A DNA stretch of 64,000 nucleotides from Streptomyces nigrescens (GCA_024349765.1 AP026073.1:5890001-5954000); one strand, 5' to 3'; shown: positions 26,552 to 38,071, counted from the first letter of the stretch. Notes: generated by a model not told the origin, from the letters alone. Numbers and translations: made by a program.

Positions 26552-27054
26552 CCTCCCGGAAGAAGAGCGACGAGCAGAGCGACGAGAGCCGTGCGGAGCT
26601 GACCGCCGTGCAGGCCGCGCTGGCCGCCGAGCACGCCGCGGTCTACGGCTACGGCGTGGTCGGCGGCCGCATCTCCCGCGACCGGCGCACCGAGGCCCAG
26701 GCCGCCTACGATGCCCACCGCGCCCGCCGGGACGCGCTGCGCCGCGAGGTGCTGGCGCTGGGCGGCACGCCCGAGGCCGCGGCGGCCGCGTACGAACTGC
26801 CGTTCCCGGTGCCCGACCCGGCCGCCGCGGTGCGGCTGGCGGCGGAGCTGGAGGACCGGCTGGCCGCCGTCTACGCGGACCTCGTACGGGCCGGCGGCCG
26901 GGCGCGGCGGCGGGAGGCGGCCGCCGCGCTGCGCGAGGCAGCGGTGCGGGCGGTGCGCTGGCGCGGCGGCGGCGTAGCCTTCCCTGGGCTCACGGAGCGG
27001 GCCTCGGCCGCCGCTCCGTCCGGCTCCGCGAGCGCCCCCGCGGGCGCGCTCTGA
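26548..27054 (+). CDS. Ferritin-like domain protein (DUF4439-type)
   Basis: 168 residues from ATG 26548, coupled to the lipoprotein by an ATGA overlap. A four-helix-bundle pattern is visible. Helix 1 carries AEHAAVYGYGVVGG, helix 2 AYDAHRARRDALRREVLALGG, then a Pro-rich turn (YELPFPVPDP), then two further helices. Acidic and His residues sit where ferritin-like proteins place metal ligands, but a full ligand set is not obvious, so metal binding is uncertain. Cytoplasmic, as no signal peptide is present. The protein ends in a low-complexity Ala/Ser/Pro tail. Confidence 0.8.
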   Translation: MTSRKKSDEQSDESRAELTAVQAALAAEHAAVYGYGVVGGRISRDRRTEAQAAYDAHRARRDALRREVLALGGTPEAAAAAYELPFPVPDPAAAVRLAAELEDRLAAVYADLVRAGGRARRREAAAALREAAVRAVRWRGGGVAFPGLTERASAAAPSGSASAPAGAL

Positions 27055-27107
27055 ACGACCGGCGGTCACCGCCCCAGGAAAGGCCCCAGGAAAGGGACAG
27101 CGCAGGC

Positions 27108-28019
27108 ATGGCAACGGCACCCATCGAACCGCCGCAGCGTTTGGTGAGTTCGGTGAGCGGCGACCCGGAAAGCCCGGTACGGAGGTGGCTCGACGCGCTG
27201 CCGACGCTGGTTCAGCAGCGGCTGGACGACTGGGAGCTGACGCTGGAACGGGTACACGCCCCCGGTGGCCGCAGCAGTCTGCTGGCGCTCGTGCGGCAGG
27301 CTGACGGTACGCCGGCGGCGCTGAAGTTGCCGGCTCCGGGGCGCCGCGTCGGGCACGAGGCGGCGGCGCTCGCGACCTGGGACGGCTGGGGTGCGGTACG
27401 GCTGCTGCGGGCCGATGCGGCGAGCGGTGCGCTGTTGCTGGAGCGGTTGCGGAGCGGGGTGTCGCTGCGCTCGCTGCCGGAGGCCAAGGCCCTGCTGGAG
27501 GCCGCCGGCACGGTCCGCCGCCTGTGGGTGGAGCCGCCGGCCGAGCACCCGTTCGAGACCCTGGCCGGGCGTGCCGAGGAGGATGCGGAGGCGCTGGGCA
27601 CGGCGGGTGGGCTGACCCGGGCGGCCGGTCCGCTGGTGGCGGAGGCCCAGGAGCTGCGCCGTGGTCTGCCGGCCGCTTCGGAGGAGCGGTTCCTGCTGCA
27701 CGGTGCGTTCCGCCAGGGCAAGGTGCTGGCCGGTGAGCGGGCGCCGTGGCTGGCGATCGGCCCGTCGCCGGTGGTCGGCGAGCGGGCGTACGACCTGGCG
27801 GCGCTGGTGCTGGACCGCTTCGAGGACCTGGTGGCCGGGTCGGGGGCGGCCGCCGCGGTCCGCCGCCGGGTGGCCAAGCTGGCCGACTCCCTGGAAGTGG
27901 ACCGGGACCGGCTGCGCGACTGGACGCTGTACCGGGCGGTGGACGCCGGGGTGCGGGAGGCGGCCGTGGGCGACCGCCAGCGCGGCGAGCTGCTGCTGGA
28001 GTTCGCGGCCTGGCTGTAG
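27108..28019 (+). CDS. Aminoglycoside-phosphotransferase-fold pseudokinase
   Basis: 303 residues. The fold is that of streptomycin-kinase/APH-type enzymes: AALKLP with the nucleotide-binding Lys (K73), GHEAAAL, GAVRLLRAD, ALLLERL, then the catalytic region. The family catalytic loop HGDxxxxN reads HGAFRQGK here (Ala200, Lys205), and the metal-binding IDPKP reads IGPSP (Gly218). The catalytic Asp, the loop Asn and the metal Asp are therefore all replaced while the rest of the fold is kept, so phosphotransfer is unlikely. It follows the ferritin-like gene by 53 bp. The frame is intact and GC-biased, arguing against recent decay. Function unknown; a binding or regulatory role is inferred. Confidence 0.8.
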   Translation: MATAPIEPPQRLVSSVSGDPESPVRRWLDALPTLVQQRLDDWELTLERVHAPGGRSSLLALVRQADGTPAALKLPAPGRRVGHEAAALATWDGWGAVRLLRADAASGALLLERLRSGVSLRSLPEAKALLEAAGTVRRLWVEPPAEHPFETLAGRAEEDAEALGTAGGLTRAAGPLVAEAQELRRGLPAASEERFLLHGAFRQGKVLAGERAPWLAIGPSPVVGERAYDLAALVLDRFEDLVAGSGAAAAVRRRVAKLADSLEVDRDRLRDWTLYRAVDAGVREAAVGDRQRGELLLEFAAWL

Positions 28020-28033
28020 GCCCCTCATACGTG

Positions 28034-28075
28034 CGCTGCGGCGCCGCCGGTCGAAGGACCGGTGGCGCCGCAGCG
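28034..28075. terminator. Bidirectional terminator between pseudokinase gene and proS
   Basis: 19-bp stem (28034-28052 with 28057-28075, one non-Watson-Crick position) closing a GAAG tetraloop. It lies 15 bp after the plus-strand stop and 27 bp after the proS stop. Confidence 0.88.
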
Positions 28076-28101
28076 GCTTCGTATCAGGCGTACCCGGTGG
28101 A

Positions 28102-29811
28102 TCAGGCGCTGAGTCGGGCGACGGCCTCCTCGACCGTCAGCTCCTCGCGCTCACCGGTGCGGCGGTCCTTGACCTCGACCACGCCCTCACCGGCGCGCCG
28201 GCCGGCGACCACGATGGTCGGCACGCCCAGCAGTTCGGCGTCGGTGAACTTCACGCCCGGCGAGACCCCGGCCCGGTCGTCGACCAGGACGCGCAGGCCG
28301 GCGTCGCCGAGCCGGTCGCCGATCGCCAGCGCGAGCTCGGTCTGCTGGGCCTTGCCCGCCGCGACGACGTGCACATCGGCCGGGGCGACCTCGCGGGGCC
28401 AGCACAGGCCCTTCTCGTCGTGGGTCTGCTCGGCCAGCGCGGCCACCGCACGGGAGACGCCGATGCCGTACGAGCCCATGGTGACCCGGGTGGGCTTGCC
28501 GTTCTGGCCGAGCACGTCGAGCTCGAAGGCGTCCGCGTACTTGCGGCCGAGCTGGAAGATGTGGCCGATCTCGATGGCGCGGTCGATCTTCAGGCCGGTG
28601 CCGCACTTCGGGCAGGGGTCGCCGGGCTCGACGACGACCACGTCGAGGTAGTCGTCGACCTCGAAGTCCCGGCCCACGACGACGTTGCGGGCGTGCTTGC
28701 CCTCCTTGTTGGCACCGGTGACCCAGGCCGTGCCGGGGGCGACGCGGGGGTCGGCGATGTAGCGGAACGCCTTGCCGGCCAGGCCCTGCGGGCCGACGTA
28801 GCCGCGGACCAGCTCCGGGCGGTCGGTGAAGTCCTCGGCGGTGACCAGCTCGACGGTGGCCGGCGCGAGGTGCTCGCCCAGCTTGCCGAGGTCGACCTCG
28901 CGGTCGCCGGGCACGCCCACCGCGACGATCTCGCCGTCGACCTTGACCAGGAGGTTCTTCAGGGTCGCGGAGGCCGGTACGCCGAGGAACTCGGCGAGCG
29001 ACTCGATGGTCGGGGTGTCGGGGGTGTCCAGCTCCTCGACGGGGGCGTGGGCGGAACCGTCGGCCGGCTCGACCTTGACCGTGACGGCCTCGGTGTTGGC
29101 GGCGTAGTCGCAGGCCGGGCAGTCGACGAAGGTGTCCTCACCGGCCGCGGCGGGGGCCAGGAACTCCTCGGAGGCGGAGCCGCCCATCGCGCCGGAGACG
29201 GCGGAGACGATGCGGTAGTCCAGGCCCAGACGCTCGAAGATCTTCTGGTACGCCTCGCGGTGCAGCGCGTAGGACTGCGCCAGGCCCTCGTCGGTGGTGT
29301 CGAAGCTGTACGAGTCCTTCATGTGGAACTCGCGGCCGCGCAGCACGCCGGAGCGGGGGCGGGCCTCGTCGCGGTACTTGATCTGGATCTGGTAGAGGAT
29401 CACCGGCAGGTCCTTGTAGGACGTGCACTGGTCCTTGACCGTGAGGGTGAAGATCTCCTCGTGGGTGGGGCCGAGGAGGTAGTCGGCGCCCTTGCGGTCC
29501 TTGAGGCGGAAGAGCAGGTCGCCGTACTCCTCCCAGCGGCCGCTGGTCTCGTAGGGCTCCTTGGGCAGCAGGGCCGGCAGCAGGACCTCCTGGCCGCCGA
29601 TCGCGTCCATCTCCTCGCGGACCACGCGGGAGACGTTCTCCAGGACCTTCATGCCCAGCGGCAGCCACGTCCAGATGCCGGCGGAGGAGCGGCGGACGTA
29701 CCCGGCGCGGACGAGCAGCTTGTGGCTGGCGGTCTCGGCGTCGGCCGGGTCGTCGCGCAGTGTCTTGATCATCAAGCGGGACATGCGCTGGACCTGTGCG
29801 GCGTTGGCCAT
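28102..29811 (-). CDS. proS: Prolyl-tRNA synthetase
   Basis: 569 residues, the bacterial-type enzyme. Class II motifs: [15 protein letters not shown] and motif 2 in [11 protein letters not shown] YbaK-like editing insertion sits at about 225-385, which deacylates Ala-tRNA(Pro). The catalytic core resumes with [14 protein letters not shown], and the C-terminal anticodon-binding domain has VLVDDR. It charges tRNA(Pro) in the cytoplasm. CPKCGTG (near 400) forms part of a metal-like knuckle. The start at 29811 ([14 protein letters not shown]) is normal. Confidence 0.96.
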   Translation of the reverse strand: MANAAQVQRMSRLMIKTLRDDPADAETASHKLLVRAGYVRRSSAGIWTWLPLGMKVLENVSRVVREEMDAIGGQEVLLPALLPKEPYETSGRWEEYGDLLFRLKDRKGADYLLGPTHEEIFTLTVKDQCTSYKDLPVILYQIQIKYRDEARPRSGVLRGREFHMKDSYSFDTTDEGLAQSYALHREAYQKIFERLGLDYRIVSAVSGAMGGSASEEFLAPAAAGEDTFVDCPACDYAANTEAVTVKVEPADGSAHAPVEELDTPDTPTIESLAEFLGVPASATLKNLLVKVDGEIVAVGVPGDREVDLGKLGEHLAPATVELVTAEDFTDRPELVRGYVGPQGLAGKAFRYIADPRVAPGTAWVTGANKEGKHARNVVVGRDFEVDDYLDVVVVEPGDPCPKCGTGLKIDRAIEIGHIFQLGRKYADAFELDVLGQNGKPTRVTMGSYGIGVSRAVAALAEQTHDEKGLCWPREVAPADVHVVAAGKAQQTELALAIGDRLGDAGLRVLVDDRAGVSPGVKFTDAELLGVPTIVVAGRRAGEGVVEVKDRRTGEREELTVEEAVARLSA

Positions 29812-29903
29812 GGGAGTTTCTCCTGCGTAAGAAAGGTGACTCCCTGGAGGTTAGCGGGCCGGGTGTGTCCGGCGAAAATGCGATACCGCTGCGCTTGGCC
29901 TTT

Positions 29904-30019
29904 GCCCCACGTTTTTGGCTGGCCCGCCGTGGGGGTTGCTCGTTGTTGCGCGCTATGCGGCGCCTCCCACGTACCTGGCTTTCCCGCCGCGGGGCTTCTC
30001 GCCGTTGCGCCTGCGGCGG
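29904..30019. repeat. Degenerate 60-bp direct repeat upstream of proS
   Basis: Two copies of a CCCACG..TGGCT..CCCGCCG..GGGG..GTTGCGC..TGCGGCG pattern (from 29904 and from 29964) lie head to tail at a 60-bp period. Each can form a CCCACG/CGTGGG-type hairpin. With the palindrome at 30042-30112 they fill the 357-bp gap between proS and the acetyltransferase. No gene is seen in this gap. Confidence 0.65.
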
Positions 30020-30041
30020 GCTGGGTTGTGGTGGGTGCGGT

Positions 30042-30112
30042 GACGGGCCTGCGGGGCCGGGGTGTGGGACTGCTTCGCTTTACGTCCCGCACCCCGGCCC
30101 CTCCGGCCCGTC
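30042..30112 (-). terminator. Large palindrome between acetyltransferase gene and proS
   Basis: 29-nt arms (30042-30070 with 30084-30112), 26 of 29 complementary, with a 13-nt loop. It lies 56 bp after the acetyltransferase stop. It may be both a terminator and a member of a dispersed Streptomyces palindrome family. Confidence 0.7.
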
Positions 30113-30168
30113 CCCTCCCGTGGTTGGGAGGAGAACCGTGAGTGGGGGCTTGCCCTGTGGGTCCCGGA

Positions 30169-30705
30169 TCAGGGGCGCTTCAAGGGCAAGGGGGCGCCCA
30201 TGACGGCGTAGGGGGTGGGGGCGCTGGGGAAGAGGACGCGGCGGGCCAGGTCGTGGTAGCCGAGGGAGCGGTAGAGCTTGCGGGCGGGGCTCTCGACGTC
30301 GATGGCGGAGAGGATGGAGCGGGGTTCGCCGGCGCCGTCGGTGATCCGGGTGATCAGTGCCCGGCCGAGGCCGCGGTGCTGGTAGGCGGGGTGGACGTGC
30401 AGCTCGGTGATGGTGAAGGAGTCGTCGAGCCAGTGGTCGAGGCCCTCGCTGCGCAGATACGGCTCGACGACCGTGGACCACCAGTGGGCGCGGTCGTTGG
30501 GCATGCCGTAGATGAAGCCGACGAGCCGGCCGGCGGGGGTGGTGGCGCCCAGGGCCCGGGCGCCGGGGCAGCCGAGGTGGCGCAGGACGATGTGCCGGCG
30601 GACGGCGATCTCCTCCTCGCTGAGGCCGAAGGCGAGCGCCTGCACCGCGAGCGCGTCGTCCACGCGGGCGGCGAGATCGAGGGGGCCGACCGCGACGTCA
30701 TCCAT
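30169..30705 (-). CDS. GNAT family N-acetyltransferase
   Basis: 178 residues from ATG 30705; a TTG at 30720 would add five. The acetyl-CoA-binding motif A is ELHVHPAYQHRGLGRALI (Q/RxxGxG/A), followed by SAIDVESPARKLYRSLGY, the usual beta6-beta7 end. Predicted to transfer an acetyl group to a small molecule or protein amine; substrate unknown. It lies 25 bp downstream of another GNAT gene on the same strand, probably one transcript. The FIYGMPNDRAHWW segment and early helices are variable substrate-side parts. Confidence 0.88.
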   Translation of the reverse strand: MDDVAVGPLDLAARVDDALAVQALAFGLSEEEIAVRRHIVLRHLGCPGARALGATTPAGRLVGFIYGMPNDRAHWWSTVVEPYLRSEGLDHWLDDSFTITELHVHPAYQHRGLGRALITRITDGAGEPRSILSAIDVESPARKLYRSLGYHDLARRVLFPSAPTPYAVMGAPLPLKRP

Positions 30706-30729
30706 GGTCGGAGCGTACAAGGCCGGGGG

Positions 30730-31575
30730 TCAGAACAGTACGCTCATGAACGCGCCGACTTCCTCGAAGCCCACCCGGCGGTAGGCGGCCCGGGCGGCCG
30801 TGTTGAAGTCGTTGACGTAGAGGCTGACGACGGGGGCGACGTCGCTGAGGGCGTAGCGGAGCACGGCGGCCATACCGGTCTCGGACAGGCCCTTGCCGCG
30901 GTGCGCGGGGTCGACCCAGACGCCCTGGATCTGGCAGGCGCGGGTAGTGGCAGCGCCGATCTCCGCCTTGAAGATGACCTTGCCGTCCTCGACGCGGGCG
31001 AAGGAGCGGCCGGATCCGACGAGTTCGGCGACCCGGGCCTGGTAGAGCAGACCGCCGTCGCCGGCCATCGGGGAGATGCCGACCTCTTCGGTGAACATGG
31101 CGACACAGGCCGGCATGATCAGGTCCATCTCGTTCTTGCGGATCCGCCGGACGTACGGGTCGGGGGCGATCTCGGCGGACTGCGAGGTGGTGACCATCAG
31201 CGGCTGGTGGGCGCGGAGCTCGCGGGCCGGGCCCCAGTGCGGCTCCAGCAGCGACCAGAGTTCGGCGGTCGGGCCGGCCGGGCCGACGATGGAGGAGCAG
31301 CGCCGGCCCTGGCGGCGGGCGCGCTCGGCGAAGCCGCGGACCGCCTCGGAGGTGGCGCAGACGGGGACGAGGTTGGCGCCGGCGTAGCAGAGCGATTCCA
31401 GCCGGCCGTCGATGTACCAGCCCCACATCTCTCCGCCCAGCCGCCAGGGGTCGAGTCCGGCGACCTGGACGCGGGCGGCGACGAAGGCGTTGGCGACCGG
31501 GTCGCGGTCGAGGACCGCGAGCGCATCGTCGAGGTCCCCTGGTTCGAGGACCTTGATGGTGGTGGTCGTCAGCAC
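30730..31575 (-). CDS. GNAT acetyltransferase with N-terminal DUF4081-type domain
   Basis: 281 residues. The N-terminal half (about 1-130) is the actinobacterial DUF4081-type domain. The C-terminal half is a GNAT domain with QGVWVDPAHRGKGLSETGM (the Q/RxxGxG/A site) and LYVNDFNTAARAAYRRVGF. The gene next to ispG is of this type in many Streptomyces. Substrate unknown. It starts 172 bp after ispG; that gap holds only GC-rich inverted repeats. Confidence 0.88.
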   Translation of the reverse strand: MLTTTTIKVLEPGDLDDALAVLDRDPVANAFVAARVQVAGLDPWRLGGEMWGWYIDGRLESLCYAGANLVPVCATSEAVRGFAERARRQGRRCSSIVGPAGPTAELWSLLEPHWGPARELRAHQPLMVTTSQSAEIAPDPYVRRIRKNEMDLIMPACVAMFTEEVGISPMAGDGGLLYQARVAELVGSGRSFARVEDGKVIFKAEIGAATTRACQIQGVWVDPAHRGKGLSETGMAAVLRYALSDVAPVVSLYVNDFNTAARAAYRRVGFEEVGAFMSVLF

Positions 31576-31747
31576 GTCTCGGTTTGCCTCACCGTTACGG
31601 GCCTGGGAGGCCAGGCGGGAGCAGGTCTTGGCACTTTACCTCGCGCCCGCGCGGGGCACCCTGTGCGCTGCCCGCGGGGCCGGTCCGGGCAGCCGTGAGC
31701 CCCGCGGCCCGGGGTGGGCGGCGGGGCTCGGGGCGCTGTGGGGCGGG

Positions 31748-32905
<1,158 letters not shown>

Positions 32906-33020
32906 CTGGCGAGCAACCCCAAGGTGTGGATCAAGGCCCCGCGTCGGCGGGCTCCGGCCTCCGAGATTACGGCACCGGCATCGCCCGGGGCACATCGAGG
33001 CCGTGCGCCCCCACTAAAGG

Positions 33021-33037
33021 GGGCGGCCGGGCCGCCC
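33021..33037 (-). terminator. Short hairpin after rseP
   Basis: 7-bp perfect stem GGGCGGC/GCCGCCC with a 3-nt loop, 40 bp after the rseP stop, within the 171-bp gap before ispG. Confidence 0.55.
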
Positions 33038-33076
33038 ATACGGTCGCTGCGGGCCCGGCCGTCACGGATGTCCGGT

Positions 33077-34378
33077 TCAGGTGAGCTTCACCGGGTTCAC
33101 CACGTCCGCCACGAGCACCAGCAGCGTGAAGCAGATGAAGATCCCGGCGACGACGTAGGCGACCGGCATGAGCTTGGCCACGTCGAAGGGCCCGGGGTCC
33201 GGCCGGCGGACGATCTTGGCGAAGGCCCGGCGGATGGACTCCCACACGGCGCCGGCGATGTGCCCGCCGTCGAGCGGGAGCAGCGGCAGCATGTTGAACA
33301 GGAACAGCGAGAGGTTGAACCCGGCGACCAGGAAGAGCATGGTCGCGACCCGCTGCTCCGGCGGGATGTGCAGCGAGAAGACCTCGCCGCCGACCCTCGC
33401 GGCCCCGACCACGCCCATCGGGGAGTCCTGCTTGCGCTCGCCGCCGTTGAAGGCCGCGTTCCACAGGTCCGGGACCTTGCCGGGCAGGTTGACCAGGGAG
33501 GAGACGCCCTGCTCGACCATGTTGCCCATGCGGTCGACGGACTGGCCGAAGGACTGCTGGACCACGCCGCTGGCCGGGGTGAAGCCGAGGAATCCGGCGG
33601 TGACGAACTGGCCGGGGACGTAGCCGCCGTGCCCGTCGGTCTTGGCGACCTTGTTCTTGATCAGGTCGGCGTGCAGGGTCTTGCGGACGCCGTGCCGCTC
33701 GACGACCAGCGTCGCGGGTCCGGTGGTGTCCCGGATCTGCTGCTGGAGGGCGCCCCAGTCGGGGACGTCGTGGCCGTTGAACGTGACGATCTTGTCACCG
33801 GCGCGCAGGCCGGCGGCCTTGGCCGGGGAGTCCTTGGCGCCGGACGGGCACTTGTCGGTCTTGGCGGCGGCCGAGATCACGCAGTCGGAGACGGAGCCGA
33901 CCTGGGTGGTCTGGGTGTTGATGCCGAAGCCCATCAGGACGCTCATGAAGATCACGACCGCGAGGATCAGGTTCATGAACGGCCCGGCGAACATCACGAT
34001 GATGCGCTTCCAGGGCTTGCGGGTGTAGAAGAGCCGCTTCTCGTCGCCGGGCTGCAGCTCCTCGAAGGCCGCCGAGCGGGCGTCCTCGATCATGCCGCGG
34101 AACGGCGAGGTGGAGCGGGCCTGCAGCTTCCCGTCGTCCCCGGGCGGGAACATCCCGATCATGCGGATGTAGCCGCCGAGCGGGATGGCCTTGATGCCGT
34201 ACTCGGTGTCGCCCTTCCTGCGGGAGAAGATCGTCGGCCCGAAGCCCACCATGTACTGCGGCACGCGGATGCCGAACATCTTGGCCGTGGAGAGATGGCC
34301 GAGTTCGTGCCAGGCGATGGAGAACAGCAGGCCGACGACGAAGACGACTATGCCGAGGATGGTCATCCAGGTCGTCAT
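33077..34378 (-). CDS. rseP: Site-2 intramembrane metalloprotease RseP-like
   Basis: 433 residues from ATG 34378, which overlaps the dxr stop (ATGA). The zinc site HELGH is at 24-28 in the first membrane helix. A PDZ domain lies in the middle ([19 protein letters not shown]). The second catalytic motif [13 protein letters not shown] sits in a C-terminal helix. Four membrane segments are predicted. It cleaves membrane-spanning anti-sigma factors and signal-peptide remnants. A longer PDZ-side loop with Cys ([15 protein letters not shown]) looks lineage-specific. Confidence 0.94.
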   Translation of the reverse strand: MTTWMTILGIVVFVVGLLFSIAWHELGHLSTAKMFGIRVPQYMVGFGPTIFSRRKGDTEYGIKAIPLGGYIRMIGMFPPGDDGKLQARSTSPFRGMIEDARSAAFEELQPGDEKRLFYTRKPWKRIIVMFAGPFMNLILAVVIFMSVLMGFGINTQTTQVGSVSDCVISAAAKTDKCPSGAKDSPAKAAGLRAGDKIVTFNGHDVPDWGALQQQIRDTTGPATLVVERHGVRKTLHADLIKNKVAKTDGHGGYVPGQFVTAGFLGFTPASGVVQQSFGQSVDRMGNMVEQGVSSLVNLPGKVPDLWNAAFNGGERKQDSPMGVVGAARVGGEVFSLHIPPEQRVATMLFLVAGFNLSLFLFNMLPLLPLDGGHIAGAVWESIRRAFAKIVRRPDPGPFDVAKLMPVAYVVAGIFICFTLLVLVADVVNPVKLT

Positions 34379-35658
34379 GCGCGAGCCTCCGAAGGTGTCC
34401 GTGCCGCACGGGCGGCCAGTTCGCGGGCGCGGGCGCGCGCCCAGGTCTCCGCCTCCAGGACGTCCGCGACGGTCAGGGAAGTTCCCCCGGCGGGCGTTCC
34501 GTGCTCGGCGACCACATCGGCGACGGTATCCACAATCCCTGTGAACGGCAGCCCGCCCTTGAGGAAAGCGTCCACGCATTCCTCGTTCGCGGCGTTGAAG
34601 ACGGCCGGTGCGGTGCCGCCCAGGGAGCCGACGTGGCAGGCGAGCGGTACGGACGGGAAGGCCTCGGCGTCCAGCGGGAAGAACTCCCAGGTCTGCGCCG
34701 TGGTCCAGTCGATGCCGGGGGCGGCGTCCGGGACCCGGTCGGGCCAGCCCAGGCCCAGCGCGATCGGCATCCGCATGTCGGGCGGGCTGGCCTGGGCGAG
34801 GGTGGAGCCGTCGGTGAACTCCACCATCGAGTGGATGAAGGACTGCGGATGGACGACGACCTCGATCGCGTCGAAGGGGACGTCGAAGAGCAGGTGCGCC
34901 TCGATGACCTCCAGGCCCTTGTTGACCAGGGTCGCGGAGTTGATCGTGACCACCGGGCCCATGGACCAGGTGGGGTGGGCCAGCGCCTGCTCGGGGGTGA
35001 CCCCGGCCAGCTCGGCCCTCGTACGGCCGCGGAACGGGCCGCCGGAGGCGGTGACCACGAGCTTGCGGACCTCGGCGCGGTCGCCGCCGGTCAGCGCCTG
35101 GAAGAGCGCGGAGTGCTCGGAGTCGACGGGGATGATCTGGCCCGGCCGGGCGACGGCCTTGACCAGCGGGCCGCCGACGATCAGCGACTCCTTGTTGGCG
35201 AGCGCCAGCACCCGGCCCGCCTTGAGGGCGGCCAGGGTCGGGGCGAGGCCGATGGAGCCGGTGATGCCGTTGAGGACGGTGTGGCAGGGGGAGGCGGCGA
35301 GTTCGGTGGCGGCGTCGGGGCCGGCCAGGACCTCGGGGAGCTTCTCGCCCGGGCCGTAGCGGTCGGCGAGCGCGGCGCGCAGCGCGGGGGCCGCGTCCTG
35401 GCGGGCCACCGCGACGGTGTCCACCCGCAGCCGGTGCGCCTGCTCGGCGAGCAGCTCGGTCCGGCCGCCGGCCGCGGAGAGCGCGGTCACCCGGAAGCGG
35501 TCGGGGTTGCGCAGCACGATGTCGATCGCCTGGGTGCCGATCGAGCCGGTCGAGCCGAGGATCACCAGGGAGCGGGGCTCGACCGGGCCGTCGGGGTCGC
35601 CGGCGGCCGGCTCGAAGCGCAGGTGCGGATGGGCGAGGGAGTCCGTCATGGGGTCCAT
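34375..35658 (-). CDS. dxr: 1-deoxy-D-xylulose-5-phosphate reductoisomerase
   Basis: 427 residues from ATG 35658 (a second ATG lies at 35649). It catalyses the NADPH-dependent conversion of DXP to MEP. The Rossmann motif is [18 protein letters not shown] near residue 30. Metal and substrate region: [12 protein letters not shown] and [31 protein letters not shown] and [12 protein letters not shown] follow as in all Dxr proteins. Translationally coupled to rseP. Confidence 0.97.
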   Translation of the reverse strand: MDPMTDSLAHPHLRFEPAAGDPDGPVEPRSLVILGSTGSIGTQAIDIVLRNPDRFRVTALSAAGGRTELLAEQAHRLRVDTVAVARQDAAPALRAALADRYGPGEKLPEVLAGPDAATELAASPCHTVLNGITGSIGLAPTLAALKAGRVLALANKESLIVGGPLVKAVARPGQIIPVDSEHSALFQALTGGDRAEVRKLVVTASGGPFRGRTRAELAGVTPEQALAHPTWSMGPVVTINSATLVNKGLEVIEAHLLFDVPFDAIEVVVHPQSFIHSMVEFTDGSTLAQASPPDMRMPIALGLGWPDRVPDAAPGIDWTTAQTWEFFPLDAEAFPSVPLACHVGSLGGTAPAVFNAANEECVDAFLKGGLPFTGIVDTVADVVAEHGTPAGGTSLTVADVLEAETWARARARELAARAARTPSEARA

Positions 35659-35702
35659 TGTGGCCGGTCGCGGGGGTGCCGTGGGCACGGAGGGCACACG
35701 GC

Positions 35703-35738
35703 GGGCCCGGTCCGGCCGATCATCGGCGGACCGGGCCC
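35703..35738 (-). terminator. Terminator of the acyl-CoA dehydrogenase gene
   Basis: 12-bp outer stem (35703-35714 with 35727-35738) with a GCCGAT/ATCGG inner stem, 10 bp after the stop and just before dxr. Confidence 0.85.
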
Positions 35739-35747
35739 GGGGGTGCG

Positions 35748-37667
35748 TCAGCCGATGGGGCGGTGGACGTTGTCCTTGGCGCTCGGGCCGGGGGTGGCGT
35801 CGGCGATCCACGGGCCGTCGCCGCTGGGGTCGACGATGCCGTCCTCCAGCCAGCCGTAGTTGCCGTCGAGGACCCCGGAGACGACCTTGCGGTCGAGCTC
35901 GTCGGTGTTGGTCCACAGCCGGCCGAAGAGCTCCTCGATCCGGATCCGCGCCTGCCGGCAGAACGCGTCGGCCAGCTGCTGCGCCTCGCGGCCGTGGTCA
36001 GCGGTCTCGCGCAGGTGCTCGGCGCGGACGCAGGCGGCGCTCATCGCGAAGAGTTCGGCGCCGATGTCGACGATCCGGCCGAGGAAGCCCTGCTTGGTCT
36101 CCATCCGGCCCTGCCAGCGGGACATCGCGTAGAACGTGGACCGGGCGAGCTTGCGCGAGGTCCGCTCGACGTACCGCAGGTGCCCGGCGAGGATGCCGAA
36201 CTCCTGGTACGTACGCGGGAGTTGGCCGGGACCGGCGACGAGCTTGGGCAGCCAGCGGGCGTAGAACCCGCCGGCCTTGGCGGCCGCCCGGCCCTTGTCG
36301 GCGAGGGACTTGTCGGGGTCGATGAGGTCGCCGGCGACGGAGAGGTGGGCGTCCACCGCCTCCCGGGCGATCAGCAGGTGCATGATCTCGGTGGAGCCCT
36401 CGAAGATCCGGTTGATCCGCATGTCGCGCAGCATCTGCTCGGCGGGGACCGCGCGTTCGCCGCGGGCGGCGAGCGAGGGGGCGGTCTCGAAGCCGCGGCC
36501 GCCGCGGATCTGGACGAGTTCGTCGGCCATCAGCCAGCCCATCTCGGAGCCGTAGAGCTTGGCGAGGGCGGCCTCGATGCGGATGTCGTTGCGGTTCTCG
36601 TCGGCCATCTGGGAGGAGAGGTCGACGACCGCTTCCAGGGCGAAGGTGGTCGCGGCGATGAAGGAGATCTTGGCGCCGACGGCCTCGTGCTTGGCGATCG
36701 GCCGGCCCCACTGCTCGCGGGCCGCGGACCACTCCCGGGCGACCTTCAGGCACCACTTGCCGGAGCCGACGCACATCGCGGGCAGCGAGAGCCGTCCGGT
36801 GTTGAGCGTGGTCAGGGCGATCTTCAGGCCGGCGCCCTCGGGGCCGATGCGGTTCGCCGCGGGCACCCGGACCCGGTGGAAGCGGGTGACGCCGTTCTCC
36901 AGGCCGCGCAGGCCCATGAAGGCGTTGCGGTTCTCGACGGTGATGCCGGGCGAGTCGGCCTCGACGACGAAGGCGGTGATGCCGCCCTTGTGGCCCTCGG
37001 AGGCGGGCACCCGGGCCATCACGACCAGCAGGTCGGCGACCACGCCGTTGGTGGTCCACAGCTTCACGCCGTCGAGGACGTATTCGTCGCCCTCCGGGAC
37101 GGCCGTGGTCGCCAGCCGGGCCGGGTCCGAGCCGACGTCCGGTTCGGTCAGCAGGAACGCCGAGATGTCCGTACGGGCCAGCCGCGGCAGGAAGGTCTCC
37201 TTCTGCTGCGGGGTGCCGAACAGCTTCAGCGGCTGCGGTACGCCGATCGACTGGTGGGCGGAGAGCAGCGCGCCGATGGCGGGGCTGGCCGTGCCGACCA
37301 GGGACAGCGCCCGGTTGTAGTAGACCTGGGTGAGCCCGAGGCCGCCGTATTTGGGGTCGATCTTCATCCCGAGCGCGCCGAGCTCCTTGAGCCCGCGCAC
37401 CGTCTCGTCCGGAATCCTGCCCTCGCGCTCGATCCGCGCGCCGTCGATCTCCGTCTCGCAGAAGTCCCGCAGGGTGGCGAGGAACTTCTCACCGCGGCGC
37501 ACGTCGTCCACGGCGGGCGTGGGGTGCGGATGGATGAGGTCGAGCCGGAAGCGCCCCAGGAACAGTTCCTTGGCGAAGCTCGGCTTGCGCCAGTCCTGCT
37601 CGCGGGCCGCCTCGGCGACCTGGCGTGCTTCGCGCTCGGAAACGTTGCGGATGGATGGAGCGGTCAT
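35748..37667 (-). CDS. Long acyl-CoA dehydrogenase family protein
   Basis: 639 residues, longer than the about 380 of a classic acyl-CoA dehydrogenase because of a C-terminal helical extension (from about 460). The core has [19 protein letters not shown] (FAD/substrate loop), [33 protein letters not shown]-type contacts, and [19 protein letters not shown] near the [22 protein letters not shown] is the usual C-terminal motif. Likely FAD-dependent oxidation of an acyl-CoA; chain length unknown. It stands alone between two terminators. Confidence 0.9.
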   Translation of the reverse strand: MTAPSIRNVSEREARQVAEAAREQDWRKPSFAKELFLGRFRLDLIHPHPTPAVDDVRRGEKFLATLRDFCETEIDGARIEREGRIPDETVRGLKELGALGMKIDPKYGGLGLTQVYYNRALSLVGTASPAIGALLSAHQSIGVPQPLKLFGTPQQKETFLPRLARTDISAFLLTEPDVGSDPARLATTAVPEGDEYVLDGVKLWTTNGVVADLLVVMARVPASEGHKGGITAFVVEADSPGITVENRNAFMGLRGLENGVTRFHRVRVPAANRIGPEGAGLKIALTTLNTGRLSLPAMCVGSGKWCLKVAREWSAAREQWGRPIAKHEAVGAKISFIAATTFALEAVVDLSSQMADENRNDIRIEAALAKLYGSEMGWLMADELVQIRGGRGFETAPSLAARGERAVPAEQMLRDMRINRIFEGSTEIMHLLIAREAVDAHLSVAGDLIDPDKSLADKGRAAAKAGGFYARWLPKLVAGPGQLPRTYQEFGILAGHLRYVERTSRKLARSTFYAMSRWQGRMETKQGFLGRIVDIGAELFAMSAACVRAEHLRETADHGREAQQLADAFCRQARIRIEELFGRLWTNTDELDRKVVSGVLDGNYGWLEDGIVDPSGDGPWIADATPGPSAKDNVHRPIG

Positions 37668-38027
37668 CAGGAGCTCACCTCGCCGCGGGGTCGGGAGTTC
37701 AGCGCCGGCGGCCGGTCGGCCGCTGGACAGCGCTACTTGTGAGAGTTACCCGATCCGCGCGGCTTGCACCACTGGAGGTACCGGCCGCAGCACGCCGCAA
37801 CGGCGCCTCCCGGCCATGGGGGGCCTGCGCGGCGGCGCGCCCGCGGTCCGGCCCGCCGTCATCGGCCCTTCGGGGGGTGTGCGCATACCGCGCTGGTTGT
37901 ACGTACCCGCGGGTCTCCCCCCTGGGGCCACGGCCGCGACTCCACCTGGGACAGGAGGCGCCGGGGCGGTCCGCGCCGTACGGTCAAGATCCGGCACGAC
38001 GGGGGGAAACGGTGCCGGAGAACGGGG

Positions 38028-38071
38028 GACGCGGCGCGCTCCGGAAACAGGGTGCCGGAGCGCGCCGCGTC
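38028..38071. terminator. Strong hairpin in the gap after the aldehyde dehydrogenase gene
   Basis: 17-bp perfect stem (38028-38044 with 38055-38071) and 10-nt loop; a second-line terminator on minus. Confidence 0.8.

Noticed and set aside
27108-28019. Antibiotic-resistance aminoglycoside kinase
   Set aside because: Catalytic Asp, loop Asn and metal Asp are all replaced, so resistance by phosphorylation is unlikely.
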